Below, in pieces: positions 23,786-31,600 of a DNA stretch of 36,439 bases (the first letter of the stretch is position 1; each line of letters begins with the position of its first letter). Source of the stretch: Yinghuangia elevatio (GTDB lineage: Bacteria; Actinomycetota; Actinomycetes; Streptomycetales; Streptomycetaceae). The DNA lies in contig NZ_JBEZFP010000096.1 of the NCBI RefSeq assembly GCF_040649515.1, forward strand, positions 1-36,439, in the 5' to 3' direction. A program made the position numbers and the translations under genes. A model generated the notes under the pieces. The model saw nothing but the letters and a program-made list of their open reading frames with translations, ran no database searches and had not been told where the DNA came from.

Positions 23786-25264
23786 ATGGACGTGATCGTC
23801 GGCACCGCGTACGGCAAACTCCGTGGGACCGCCTCGGACGGCGTCACCCGTTTCCTCGGAGTCCCTTACGCGGCACCGCCGTTCGGCGCGAACCGCTTCC
23901 GGCCGCCGCGGCCGCCGGCCCCCTGGGAGGGCGTCCGCGACGCGGACGCCCTCGGCCCCACCGCCCCCAAGGCCCCCTACCCGGCACCCCTGCACGACCT
24001 GCTCCAGGAGATCGCCGTCGACGGCGAGGACTGCCTCAACCTGAACGTCTGGGCACCCACGGGAACGGTGGCCGCTCCGGTCATGGTGTGGATCCACGGC
24101 GGCGCGTTCCGCAACGGTTCCGGGTCCGCGCCCGTATACGACGGATCGGCTTTCGCGCGCGACGGCGTCGTGTGCGTGACGTTCAACTACCGCCTCGGCG
24201 TCGAGGGCTTCGCCGAACTCCCCGGCGCGCCGCGCAACCGCGGCCTGCTCGACCAGATCGCGGCACTGACCTGGGTGCGCGACAACATCGCGGCGTTCGG
24301 CGGCGACCCGTCCCGCGTCACCGTCTTCGGCGAGTCCGCGGGCGCGATGAGCGTGGCCACGCTGCTCGCCATGGACCTCGGGCTGTTCCACCGGGCGGTC
24401 GCGCAGAGCGGGGCGGGGCAGATCCTCCAGGAGCCCGAGGACGCCCTCAAGGTCACCGCCGCCGTCGCCGGCCGGCTCGGGGTCGCCCCCACCGCGGAGG
24501 CCCTCGCGGCCGTCGCCCCCGGGGACCTCGTCGCCGCCCAGGCCGAGGTCGCCGCCGAGGTGGCCGCCGCTCCGGATCCGCGGCGCTGGGGCGCCTCGAC
24601 GGTCCACTCCGGCATGGCCTTCATGCCGGTACGCGACGACGCACTCGTCCCCCGCCCGCCCGTCGAGGCGATCAGAGCGGGCGCGGGCCGCGGCGTCGAC
24701 CTTCTCATCGGCTCGAACGCCGACGAGTTCCGCCTCTACCTCGCGCCCGCGGGCCTGACCAAAGTGCTCTCCGAGGCGACCGCCGCGCGCGTCCTCACCG
24801 GGCTGGGCATCGACCCGGGACTGGCCGCCGCGTACGCCGCGAACCGGCCCGACGCCCGCCCGGGGGACGTGGCCGCCGCCGTCGCGACCGACGGGTTCTT
24901 CCGGATCCCGGCGTACCGCGTCGCGGAGGCCCGGGCCGGGCACGCCGCCACCTGGGTCTACGAATTCGCCTGGCAGTCCGGCGCGGTGGGGCTCCCCGAC
25001 GAACTCGGCGCGTGCCACGCCCTGGAGATCGGGTTCGTGTTCGACACCCTCGGCCGACTGGACGGCGCCGGCCTCGCCGGACCGAACCCGCCGCAGTCCG
25101 TCGCCGACGCGATGCACGCCGCGTGGGTCGCCTTCGCCCGGGACGGCGATCCGGGCTGGCCCGCGTACGACACCGCGACGCGCCCGGTGCGGGTCTTCGA
25201 CACCGAAACGCGGCTCGACCACGACCCCCGCCCCGACGAACGCGCCCTGTGGGCGGACCGCTGA
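23786..25264 (+). CDS. Type-B carboxylesterase divergent from the salicylate operon
   Basis: A 492-residue COesterase with oxyanion hole HGGAF, nucleophile Ser184 (FGESAGA), acid Glu314 (GSNADEF) and base His411 (CHALEIGFVF). No signal peptide is seen. It shares a 148-bp divergent promoter region with sdgA, so it is probably expressed under the same conditions. A role in freeing salicylate from esters such as methyl or phenyl salicylate is a reasonable inference and not shown. It is complete and close in plan to the remnant at 113-1385 (PVMVWI, YDG...FARDG, VTFNYR, DQIAA..WVR.NIAAFGGDP, VTVFGESAGA). The two may be paralogues from a local duplication. GGAG precedes the ATG. Confidence 0.9.
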   Translation: MDVIVGTAYGKLRGTASDGVTRFLGVPYAAPPFGANRFRPPRPPAPWEGVRDADALGPTAPKAPYPAPLHDLLQEIAVDGEDCLNLNVWAPTGTVAAPVMVWIHGGAFRNGSGSAPVYDGSAFARDGVVCVTFNYRLGVEGFAELPGAPRNRGLLDQIAALTWVRDNIAAFGGDPSRVTVFGESAGAMSVATLLAMDLGLFHRAVAQSGAGQILQEPEDALKVTAAVAGRLGVAPTAEALAAVAPGDLVAAQAEVAAEVAAAPDPRRWGASTVHSGMAFMPVRDDALVPRPPVEAIRAGAGRGVDLLIGSNADEFRLYLAPAGLTKVLSEATAARVLTGLGIDPGLAAAYAANRPDARPGDVAAAVATDGFFRIPAYRVAEARAGHAATWVYEFAWQSGAVGLPDELGACHALEIGFVFDTLGRLDGAGLAGPNPPQSVADAMHAAWVAFARDGDPGWPAYDTATRPVRVFDTETRLDHDPRPDERALWADR

Positions 25265-25423
25265 GGCGTCCCGCGGAAGATCGACTTCACCGTTCCCCGG
25301 CGCATGCGGACGGGGCTGTGCCACGATCAACGTGTGGAGCACATCCGACGGTGACAGCGGCGGACGCCGACCGAGGCGCAATGCCCGGTGCGTCCGTGCA
25401 CCCGGACGGAGGGGGGAAGACAC

Positions 25424-26839
25424 ATGGGGATCAAGGGCTATGACGTCTCCGACTACCAGCAGTCGATTCCGGACGACGCGCAGTTCGTGTTCGTCAAGGT
25501 CACCGAGGGCCGCGGCCACATCCAGGACAACTGGAGGGCGAAGGTCAAGGAAGCCCGGGCCCAGGGCTGCGTGATCGGCTACTACCACTTCGGCCGCAGC
25601 GACGTGCCGCCCGCCCAGGAGTTCGACAACTTCCGGCGCGAGGTCGTGAAGGAACTGCGGGCCGGGGAACTGCTGGTGTACGACTTCGAGCCGTACAACC
25701 AGGACGTCTCCGCCGCGACGGCCACCACCCGCAAGAACGAGTTCCTGCGCCTGATGAAGGACGCGTTCCCGGGCCACCGGTGCGGGATGTACACCAACGT
25801 CGACTGGTGGACGCGCACCGACGACAACCACGGCGACTTCCTCTGGATCGCCGACTACGTCGAACCGGGCAAGCCCGGGATCCGCGCGCGGTGGATGTTC
25901 CACCAGTACACGGAAGACCCGATCGACACCAACTTGTACCCGGGCACCCTTGCCGAACTGCGCGCGTACGCGGGAGGCGGCACGACCGGCACCACCGCCG
26001 CGGGCGGCGGCACGGTCCTGCTGCCCGTCAACGGCTACCTCGCGGCGGCGGCCTGGCAGCCGGGCGACGGCGAGCGCGTCACGTACGGCAAGCTCATGAA
26101 CGTCCGCACGCGCCGCATGCTGCAAGCCGCCGAGGCGATCCTCGGCCGCAAGTTCCGCGTCACCCAGGGCAGTTTCAGCACCGGCGTCAGCGCGAGCGCG
26201 GGCACCCACGACGGCGGCGGCGTCCTCGACCTCGTCCCGCTGGGCTACGACGAGGTCAAGGCCCTGCGCCGGGCGGGCTTCGCGGCGTGGAACCGCCTCA
26301 AGGCGGACGGCTTCCCCGACGAGCACATCCACGCGATCGCCGTCGGCGACCCGACCATGTCGCCGTCCGCGAAGGACCAGGTCGACTCGTTCTTCCGCGG
26401 ACGCAACGCGCTCCGCGGCCAGGGGCCCGACAACTTCAGGCTCCGGGAGGCCGACCGCGTCCTCACCGGCATCCACCCCGACGAACCGCCGCCCGCCGCT
26501 CCGACCCCCGAGGAAGACGCCGAAATGTTTGCCCCGTACGAGTTCACCTCCGGCGCCACCACCATCCCCCTGGAGCCGTCCAACGGCGGGGCGATGAAGT
26601 GGGGGAGCCTCTACTTCGCCTTCAAGGTCGCGGAGGGCGACAACAACAACAAGCCGGTCGCCAGCGTGCGCATCGAGCTCCAGCACGACGACGGCCGCTG
26701 GTCGCTGTGGAAGCCGAACTTCGAGCAGACCGTGGACAGTCCCCGCTGGGTCGCGGTGCTGCCCGACGGGTACGCCGCGCTGCGCTTCTACACCAACGTC
26801 CGCTGCCACGGCTACGTGACGGGCAAGTCCAACGCCTGA
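25424..26839 (+). CDS. Endolysin-like protein: GH25 muramidase plus M15-like peptidase
   Basis: The 471-residue protein begins with a GH25 (Chalaropsis-type) lysozyme domain (1 to about 180): GYDVSDYQ with Asp7, VKVTEG, and the catalytic pair in YDFEPY (Asp87, Glu89). After a Gly/Thr linker a second domain (about 200-320) carries a D-Ala-D-Ala-carboxypeptidase-like zinc pattern, GTHDGGGVLDL (His262, Asp269) and HIHAI (His301, His303). A C-terminal module of about 115 residues, unknown to me, follows a Pro-rich hinge. There is no signal peptide or lipobox. Release would need a holin, cell lysis or a phage-derived particle, yet no phage genes are nearby. ATG 25424 follows GGAGGGGGG. Confidence 0.82.
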   Translation: MGIKGYDVSDYQQSIPDDAQFVFVKVTEGRGHIQDNWRAKVKEARAQGCVIGYYHFGRSDVPPAQEFDNFRREVVKELRAGELLVYDFEPYNQDVSAATATTRKNEFLRLMKDAFPGHRCGMYTNVDWWTRTDDNHGDFLWIADYVEPGKPGIRARWMFHQYTEDPIDTNLYPGTLAELRAYAGGGTTGTTAAGGGTVLLPVNGYLAAAAWQPGDGERVTYGKLMNVRTRRMLQAAEAILGRKFRVTQGSFSTGVSASAGTHDGGGVLDLVPLGYDEVKALRRAGFAAWNRLKADGFPDEHIHAIAVGDPTMSPSAKDQVDSFFRGRNALRGQGPDNFRLREADRVLTGIHPDEPPPAAPTPEEDAEMFAPYEFTSGATTIPLEPSNGGAMKWGSLYFAFKVAEGDNNNKPVASVRIELQHDDGRWSLWKPNFEQTVDSPRWVAVLPDGYAALRFYTNVRCHGYVTGKSNA

Positions 26840-26861
26840 CCGCCACGCTGTGCGGCACCGG

Positions 26862-27857
26862 TCACCAGGCGAAGGCCTCGGGGGACGGGCCCGGGCCCGG
26901 GAACACGGCGTCCAGGTCGGCCAACAGGCTTTCCGGAAGCGTGAGTTCGACGGCCCGTAGCGCCGAGTCCAGTTGCTCGCGGGTGCGCGGCCCGAGGATC
27001 GGCGCGGTGACGCCCGGGCGGGTGAGCAGCCATGCGAGGGCGACTTCGGCCGGGTCGAGGCCGTGCTCGGCGGTGAGGTCCTCGTACGCCTGGACCCGTG
27101 CGCGCGTCGCGGGGTCCGCGAGGCCCTCCGCCGAACGGCCGCTCACCGACCGTGATCCGCCGCCTTCGCGCTCCTTGCGCAGCGCGCCGCTCAGCAGGCC
27201 GCCGCGCAGCGGGGACCACGGGAGCACGCCGAGGCCGTAGTCCGTCGCGGCCGGGATCACCTCCATTTCCGCGCGGCGTTCCGCGAGGTTGTAGAGGCAC
27301 TGCTCGCTGACCAGGCCGAGTCGGCCGGTGCGTGCGGCCGTCTCGTTGGCCTGCGCGATCTTGTAGCCGGGGAAGTTCGAGGACCCGGCGTACAGCACCT
27401 TGCCCTGCGCGATGAGGACGTCGATCGCCTGCCAGATCTCTTCGAAGGGCGTGGCGCGGTCGATGTGGTGGAACTGGTAGATGTCGATGCGGTCGGTGCC
27501 GAGCCGGCGCAGGCTGTCCTCGACGGAGCGGCGGATGTTGAGGGCGGAGAGCCGGTCGTGGTTGGGCCAGGACGGGCCGCCGGCGGCCATGTTGCCGTAC
27601 ACCTTCGTGGCCAGCACGACCTTGTCCCGGCGCCCGGCCCCCTTTGCGAACCACGAGCCGACGATCGACTCGGTGAGGCCCTTGTTGTCGCTGCCGCCGT
27701 AGGCGTTCGCGGTGTCGAACAGGTTCACGCCGGCGTCGAGGGCGGCGTCCATGAGGTCGTGGCTGTCCGCTTCGCCGGTGAGCGCACCGAAGTTCATCGT
27801 GCCCAGCACGAGGCGCCCGACGCGGAGGCCGGTGCGTCCCAGTTGCATGTATTCCAT
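26862..27857 (-). CDS. Aldo/keto reductase
   Basis: A 331-residue NADPH-dependent oxidoreductase of the AKR fold (YajO/YhdN-like group). The catalytic tetrad is Asp48 and Tyr53 (FDTANAYGGSDNKGLTE), Lys85 (VLATKVYG) and His130 (IYQFHHID). SSNFPGYKIAQAN and GLGVLPWSPLRGGLLSG are family blocks that frame the cofactor site. The substrate cannot be inferred. It converges with the endolysin gene with only 22 bp between stops. ATG 27857 is used; a second in-frame ATG three codons in (MQLGRTG) is the more conserved family start and may be the true one. Confidence 0.87.
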   Translation of the reverse strand: MEYMQLGRTGLRVGRLVLGTMNFGALTGEADSHDLMDAALDAGVNLFDTANAYGGSDNKGLTESIVGSWFAKGAGRRDKVVLATKVYGNMAAGGPSWPNHDRLSALNIRRSVEDSLRRLGTDRIDIYQFHHIDRATPFEEIWQAIDVLIAQGKVLYAGSSNFPGYKIAQANETAARTGRLGLVSEQCLYNLAERRAEMEVIPAATDYGLGVLPWSPLRGGLLSGALRKEREGGGSRSVSGRSAEGLADPATRARVQAYEDLTAEHGLDPAEVALAWLLTRPGVTAPILGPRTREQLDSALRAVELTLPESLLADLDAVFPGPGPSPEAFAW

Positions 27858-27975
27858 CGCTCCAGCCAACGCCGCTCGCGGCGGGCGGGCAAGCGGGACG
27901 CGCCGGGCAGCAGGCGCAAACGAAGCCGACGGGGCGGGCCGGTACCCAGCGGCAGCCGAGTCTGCGAATGCCGAT

Positions 27976-28008
27976 GCGGGCAGGCCGTCGGTTCTCCGGC
28001 CTGCCCGC
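27976..28008 (-). terminator. Terminator of the small secreted-protein pair
   Basis: A perfect 12-bp stem, GCGGGCAGGCCG (27976-27987) with CGGCCTGCCCGC (27997-28008), and a 9-nt loop. It lies just past the stop codon of the small secreted protein, read on the minus strand. Strong G/C stem, no U tract. Confidence 0.75.
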
Positions 28009-28033
28009 GCCCACGCTCCGGGGCCGTACGCGG

Positions 28034-28360
28034 CTACTTCTTCCAGCGGCCGTCCTGGAGCAGCTTCCATGCGGTGTTGCAGCTGTCCGTCCGGCACTGC
28101 TTCAGGTACCCGAGGGTGTCGCCGTAGTGCTGTCCGGGGAACCGCTGACGGATGCCGGCCTTGCGGCATCGCGAGATGAAGTTGTTGGCGATCTCGCCGA
28201 GGTTGTCGCGGGCGTCGCAGACGCCCCGGGCCAGATCGGGGGCGGCGGCGGACGCCGCCGGCAGGCCCGGTGCCGCGGCGCCGGCCACGGCGGGGGCGCC
28301 CGCGAGCGTACCCAGCGTCAGGGCGGCGGCGACCAGGCCGCGGACGAGGTTGGCGCGCAC
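28034..28360 (-). CDS. Small secreted four-cysteine protein, unknown function
   Basis: The predicted 108-residue precursor has a signal peptide (RANLVRGLVAAALTLGTLAGAPAVAGA) with a likely cut after an AxA site near residue 27. A mature part of about 75 residues follows with four cysteines (GVC, SRC, KQC, DSC), enough for two disulfides, and a basic C-terminus RWKK. I do not recognise the family. The GTG start at 28360 lies 2 nt after the lectin stop codon, so the pair is almost certainly one transcript and translationally coupled. Its own ribosome binding site is weak, in keeping with coupling. It may act with the lectin outside the cell. Confidence 0.72.
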   Translation of the reverse strand: MRANLVRGLVAAALTLGTLAGAPAVAGAAAPGLPAASAAAPDLARGVCDARDNLGEIANNFISRCRKAGIRQRFPGQHYGDTLGYLKQCRTDSCNTAWKLLQDGRWKK

Positions 28361-28362
28361 GG

Positions 28363-28827
28363 TCAGCAGCTCACGAACTTGGCGTAGGCGATCCACACTT
28401 CGCCCTTGCCGTTGAGGCTGACGTTCCCGGTCTTGTGGAGGCCGGTGTACTTGCCCTGGTAGTGCCGCAGCTCGCCGAACTGCGATTCGAGGGTCATCGA
28501 CGGGGAGTCGAGCGCCCAGTCGCCGGAGTACTCGGCCCAGACGCCGTCGATGCCGTCGGTGCCGCTCCCCCAGCAGGCGCGGCCGCCGTGGTACAGGACC
28601 AGGTTGCCGTCGTACTGCATCTCCAGGCGGTAGCCGCCGTTGGTGAGGCAGCGCCCGGGGAGCAGCTTGTCGGTGAACGACGAGCCGACGCCGCGGCAGT
28701 CGCTGCGGGCCGCGGAGTCGGCGGCCGGCGCGGCGGGCGCCCTGCCGGAGGCGGCGCCGGTGGTGCCGGTGACGGCGGCGAGCACGCCGACCGCCAGGAG
28801 GACACGGGCACGCGAGAACTTCCTCAT
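28363..28827 (-). CDS. Secreted B-type (bulb) mannose-binding lectin
   Basis: A 154-residue precursor with a signal peptide (MRKFSRARVLLAVGVLAAVTGTTGAASG) and a beta-prism lectin domain. The sugar-binding signature QxDxNLVLY appears once, intact, as MQYDGNLVLY. Further degenerate repeats follow (SMTLESQFGELRHY, NVSLNGKGEVWIAY). Four cysteines are visible (DC, RC, AC, SC). Such lectins bind mannose or related glycans and in bacteria can be adhesins or bacteriocins (the lectin-like LlpA group has two such domains; this has one). It is followed 2 nt later by the small four-cysteine protein gene. The dyad at 28847-28870 lies just upstream. Confidence 0.85.
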   Translation of the reverse strand: MRKFSRARVLLAVGVLAAVTGTTGAASGRAPAAPAADSAARSDCRGVGSSFTDKLLPGRCLTNGGYRLEMQYDGNLVLYHGGRACWGSGTDGIDGVWAEYSGDWALDSPSMTLESQFGELRHYQGKYTGLHKTGNVSLNGKGEVWIAYAKFVSC

Positions 28828-28846
28828 GCGGGACCGCCCTTCGTTA

Positions 28847-28870
28847 CAGTGCGAGTGCGAACGAGCACTG
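28847..28870. promoter_or_regulatory. Dyad upstream of the lectin gene
   Basis: CAGTGC (28847-28852) and GCACTG (28865-28870) form a perfect inverted pair with a 12-bp spacer, 20 bp upstream of the lectin start codon. It may be an operator or a leader hairpin. No firm -35/-10 is seen. Confidence 0.35.
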
Positions 28871-28887
28871 AAAGTAGCAGTCACCGT

Positions 28888-28915
28888 CCGGGCAAGTCAC
28901 CGGTTGGTTGCCCGG
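28888..28915 (-). terminator. Hairpin downstream of the TetR gene
   Basis: CCGGGCAA (28888-28895) pairs with TTGCCCGG (28908-28915) around a 12-nt loop. It lies about 105 bp after the stop codon of the TetR gene and ahead of the lectin gene. This makes it a plausible terminator for the former, although the distance lowers confidence. Confidence 0.4.
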
Positions 28916-29020
28916 TTCGCCAGTACGTGTGAAGACTGTTCCGCCGTGTGCGGCCGGCTCAGGCCGGTGTGCCGCCCCAACTTCCGGGCGAATACCGCTT
29001 GGTCGTCGCTCGGCGTGCGA

Positions 29021-29758
29021 TCACGAAACGGGCGCGCCGGCGGCGACCGCCATCCGGGCGACGAGCGCGCGGACCTCGTCCCGGATGTCCCCCTCGGTAC
29101 GGTCCCCCAGCCCCGCGGCGGGGATCAGGAACGGTGCGAAGAGCCCCCAACCGAGCACCGCGAGGACCGCGGTCGCGGACACCACGCGCGGGTCGAAACC
29201 GGACGCCTCCCCGGTGTCCGGGATGCGGCCGGGCGCCGCTGTGCTCCCTGCCTCGGTGCGGCTCGCCTCCGTGCTCCCCTCCTCCGTGCTCCCCGCCTCC
29301 GCGGCCGCGGCCTGCCGTGCCCACTCCTCCTCGATGAGTTCGCGCACCCGGGTGACCGCGGGCGTCTCGTCGGTGAAGACCTGCGAGGTGTCGCTGTCGA
29401 GGATCGCCCACGCCAGCATGCGCGCGTACGCACGCGGGTTGCGGCCGAGCTGCCCCAGAGCGGTGTCGAGGTCGTCGGCGCCCGCGACCACCTCGGCGCC
29501 GCGGGCGGAGGAACGCCGGAACACCTCGGCGAGGATCGCTTCCTTGGTGCCGAAGTAGTGGTGGATCAGGCCGTAGTTGACGCCCGCCTTGCGGGCGATC
29601 TCGCGCAACGAGACCGAGGCCGGGCTGCGCTCGTGGAACAGCTCGGTCGCGGCGTCGAGGATCTTCGCGGCGGCTGCCTGTGCGTCGTTCGCGCGGGGCC
29701 GGGATGCGGCCGCCGTACCGGCGTGGGCCGGTGCGGGCTCGGGCGTGCGGTTGTCCAT
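29021..29758 (-). CDS. TetR-family regulator
   Basis: The 245-residue protein has a TetR DNA-binding domain (about 30-80: AAAAKILDAATELFHERSPASVSLREIARKAGVNYGLIHHYFGTKEAILAEVF). A divergent ligand-binding domain follows, containing a low-complexity insert (about 155-180) of repeated Glu-Ala-Gly-Ser-Thr units. The N-terminal 28 residues are Pro/Ala-rich. The gene lies 74 bp downstream of the YceI gene on the same strand, but a strong hairpin separates them. Ligand and target unknown. The ribosome binding site is poor. Confidence 0.85.
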   Translation of the reverse strand: MDNRTPEPAPAHAGTAAASRPRANDAQAAAAKILDAATELFHERSPASVSLREIARKAGVNYGLIHHYFGTKEAILAEVFRRSSARGAEVVAGADDLDTALGQLGRNPRAYARMLAWAILDSDTSQVFTDETPAVTRVRELIEEEWARQAAAAEAGSTEEGSTEASRTEAGSTAAPGRIPDTGEASGFDPRVVSATAVLAVLGWGLFAPFLIPAAGLGDRTEGDIRDEVRALVARMAVAAGAPVS

Positions 29759-29822
29759 ACGGAGAAGTCTGGCGGATCCGCGGCGCTCGCCGGCACCTGC
29801 CCTGTTACCGCGTGTTCGGTGT

Positions 29823-29847
29823 GCCGTCCGGCTCACTGCCGGACGGC
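29823..29847 (-). terminator. Hairpin spanning the YceI stop codon
   Basis: GCCGTCCGGC (29823-29832) and GCCGGACGGC (29838-29847) form a perfect 10-bp stem. The 5-nt loop TCACT contains the complement of the YceI stop codon. It probably terminates the YceI transcript ahead of tetR. Ribosomes finishing YceI would melt it. Confidence 0.65.
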
Positions 29848-30384
29848 GGTCACGTCCAGGTTCAGGACGACCTTCCGGCTGATCGTGAGTGCGGTGGCGG
29901 CGTTCCAGTTCACTCCCCAGTCCGTGCGGACGATCGTCGTACCGCCGGCGAAGGAGATCCGGCATGCGCCGCGCGGACCGCTGGGGTCGTGCTCGGCGGC
30001 GGTGAGCACCAGGTCCAGCGTGACGGGGTTCGTCACGCCGCGGATCGTGAGGTCGCCGGTCAGCTTGAAGGCGTCACCGTCGAGCCGTTCGACGGCGGTC
30101 GAGGCGAAGGTGACCACCGGGTGGCGTTCGGCGTCCAGGAACTTGCCGACCAGCAGGCCGTCGCGCTGCGCGTTGCGGGTGCGGATGCTGTTCGCCTCCA
30201 TGGTGAACCGCACCTCGGACCGGGCGGGATCGTCGCCGTCGAGGTATCCGCCGCCCTCGAACGCGCCGAACCAGCCGGGCACCCTGGTGGCCATCGTGTG
30301 CCGGGCCACGAACCCGATGCGGGTGCGGACGGTGTCCAGGACGTAGTGGCCGGTCAGCTCGCTGAGCTTGGTGGTGGTCGCCAT
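29833..30384 (-). CDS. YceI-family protein
   Basis: A 183-residue lipocalin-like beta-barrel of the YceI/isoprenoid-binding family: GHYVLDTVRTRIGFVARHTMATRVPGWFGAFEG at the N-terminus, then VRFTMEANSIRTRNAQRDGLLVGKFLDAERHPVVTFAST, GDLTIRGVTNPVTLD and a C-terminal RTDWGVNW. No signal peptide, so it is cytoplasmic, unlike E. coli YceI. Family members bind polyisoprenoid lipids and are linked to envelope or acid stress. AAGGAG precedes the ATG. It is divergent from the ECF41 sigma gene and has an ECF41-type promoter of its own about 100 bp upstream, so it is the likely target of that sigma factor. Confidence 0.87.
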   Translation of the reverse strand: MATTTKLSELTGHYVLDTVRTRIGFVARHTMATRVPGWFGAFEGGGYLDGDDPARSEVRFTMEANSIRTRNAQRDGLLVGKFLDAERHPVVTFASTAVERLDGDAFKLTGDLTIRGVTNPVTLDLVLTAAEHDPSGPRGACRISFAGGTTIVRTDWGVNWNAATALTISRKVVLNLDVTAVRQ

Positions 30385-30494
30385 GGTCGGGTCACTCCTT
30401 GCGGGAAGATGCGCTGCTCACGGATGTGGGCGCGGGCGCGGATGCCGGTGCGGGCGTCGCGGACGTCCGCCGGGTGCCGCGCCCTCACCCGTAC

Positions 30495-30519
30495 GACGAC
30501 GGCGGTCCGCAAAATGTGA
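30495..30519 (-). promoter_or_regulatory. ECF41-type promoter facing the YceI gene
   Basis: On the minus strand TCACA (30519-30515) is followed by exactly 16 bp and CGTC (30498-30495). The known ECF41 consensus is TGTCACA ... CGTC with this spacing. It mirrors the promoter in front of the sigma gene. Together the two -35 elements form the dyad ATGTGA-N14-TCACAT (30514-30539). Confidence 0.65.
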
Positions 30520-30531
30520 GGTCGGTGCCCG

Positions 30532-30558
30532 CGTCACATTCCGGCGGGCTGTCTCGTC
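30532..30558 (+). promoter_or_regulatory. ECF41-type promoter of the sigma factor gene
   Basis: CGTCACA (30532-30538), 16 bp, CGTC (30555-30558), against the published ECF41 consensus TGTCACA ... CGTC. Start of transcription would be near 30565, leaving a leader of about 37 nt before the ATG at 30602. This fits autoregulation. Confidence 0.7.
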
Positions 30559-30601
30559 GTACCCGGTGACGGCACATGCGGCGACGAGGAGCGGCGACAC
30601 C

Positions 30602-31600
30602 ATGGAGAGTGCGGGAGAACCGGGGAACGGCCGGCCCGATCCGAGGCTCGGCGCGATCATGAGCGAGCGGCGGCACCTCTTCAACCTGGCGTACCGGATG
30701 CTCGGCTCTCTGGCCGATGCCGAGGACGTCGTCCAGGAGACCTATGTCCGGTGGTACGCCATGCCCCGCGCGCGCCAGGACGCCGTCGACTCCCCCGCGG
30801 CCTGGCTCACCAAGGTCGCCGGACGCATCTGCCTGGACGTGCTCGGCTCCGCACGCGCCCGTCGCGAGAGCTACGTGGGCGAGTGGATCCCGGAACCGCT
30901 GCCCGACCGCGGGGAGTGGGCGTTCGGGCGTTCGGACGCCGCGCTGGCCGCCGATCCCGCCGACCGGGTCACCCTCGACGAGTCGGTCGGCATGGCGTTC
31001 CTGGTCGTGCTGGAGTCGATGACGCCGGCCGAGCGGCTCGCGTTCGTGCTGCACGACGTCTTCCGCTATCCGTTCGGCGAGGTCGCCGAGATCGTCGGCC
31101 GGTCCCCGGCGGCCTGCCGCCAGTTGGCCACGTCCGCCCGACGCCGACTGCGCGCGACGCGGATCCCCGCCACCCCGGCGGCCCGGCGCGCCGAGGTCGT
31201 GCGGGAGTTCAAGCAGGCGTGGGAGGCCCAGGACATCGACGCCCTGATCGGCCTCCTCGATCCCGATGCCACCGCGGTCGGGGACGGCGGCGGCCTCGTC
31301 GAGGCGTCCCTGCGGCCCATCGACGGCAGCGAGCAGATCGCGCGCTATCTGATCGACACGGTGGGCATGCCGGCCGGGCTGACGCTGCTGGAGCGTACGG
31401 TCAACGCCCAGCCGGGCCTGGTCGCCCGGCAGGACGGCGTCACCGTGGCGGTGTTCGCGTTCGACGTCGCGGGCGACCGGATCACCCGCATCTGGGGTGT
31501 GCGCAATCCCGATAAGCTCCGGCCGTGGACGACCCCGTGCGCGGGCGAGTCGCCCCCGGGGCGGGCGCCGTCCCCGGAGCGGGAGTCAGACGAGTCCTAG
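30602..31600 (+). CDS. sigJ: ECF41-family RNA polymerase sigma factor (SigJ-type)
   Basis: The 332-residue protein has sigma region 2 (RHLFNLAYRMLGSLADAEDVVQETYVRWY, 24-52) and region 4 (MTPAERLAFVLHDVFRYPFGEVAEIVGRSPAACRQLATSARRRLR). A C-terminal SnoaL-like domain (about 195-310) is typical of ECF41. Three ECF41 signatures are present: WIPEP (95-99) in the linker, DGGG (228-231) and NPDKL (302-306). In this group the C-terminal domain replaces an anti-sigma factor, controlling activity from within the same protein. The partner gene is usually a carboxymuconolactone decarboxylase, oxidoreductase or epimerase; here the divergent YceI gene takes that place. GAGGAG precedes the ATG. The 3' end overlaps the convergent amidohydrolase gene by 15 bp. 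Confidence 0.9.
   Translation: MESAGEPGNGRPDPRLGAIMSERRHLFNLAYRMLGSLADAEDVVQETYVRWYAMPRARQDAVDSPAAWLTKVAGRICLDVLGSARARRESYVGEWIPEPLPDRGEWAFGRSDAALAADPADRVTLDESVGMAFLVVLESMTPAERLAFVLHDVFRYPFGEVAEIVGRSPAACRQLATSARRRLRATRIPATPAARRAEVVREFKQAWEAQDIDALIGLLDPDATAVGDGGGLVEASLRPIDGSEQIARYLIDTVGMPAGLTLLERTVNAQPGLVARQDGVTVAVFAFDVAGDRITRIWGVRNPDKLRPWTTPCAGESPPGRAPSPERESDES

Noticed and set aside
23702..26809. A 1035-codon minus-strand open frame opposite the esterase and endolysin
   Set aside because: Compositionally a shadow of the two plus-strand genes. It has no motif and no ribosome binding site.
25424..26839. Prophage or gene-transfer particle around the endolysin
   Set aside because: No holin, tail, portal, integrase or attachment-site repeat was seen in the flanking 10 kb, and neighbours are ordinary metabolic genes.
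28363..28827. Two-domain LlpA-type bacteriocin
   Set aside because: The precursor has only one B-lectin domain with one intact sugar motif. LlpA proteins carry two domains and are about twice as long.
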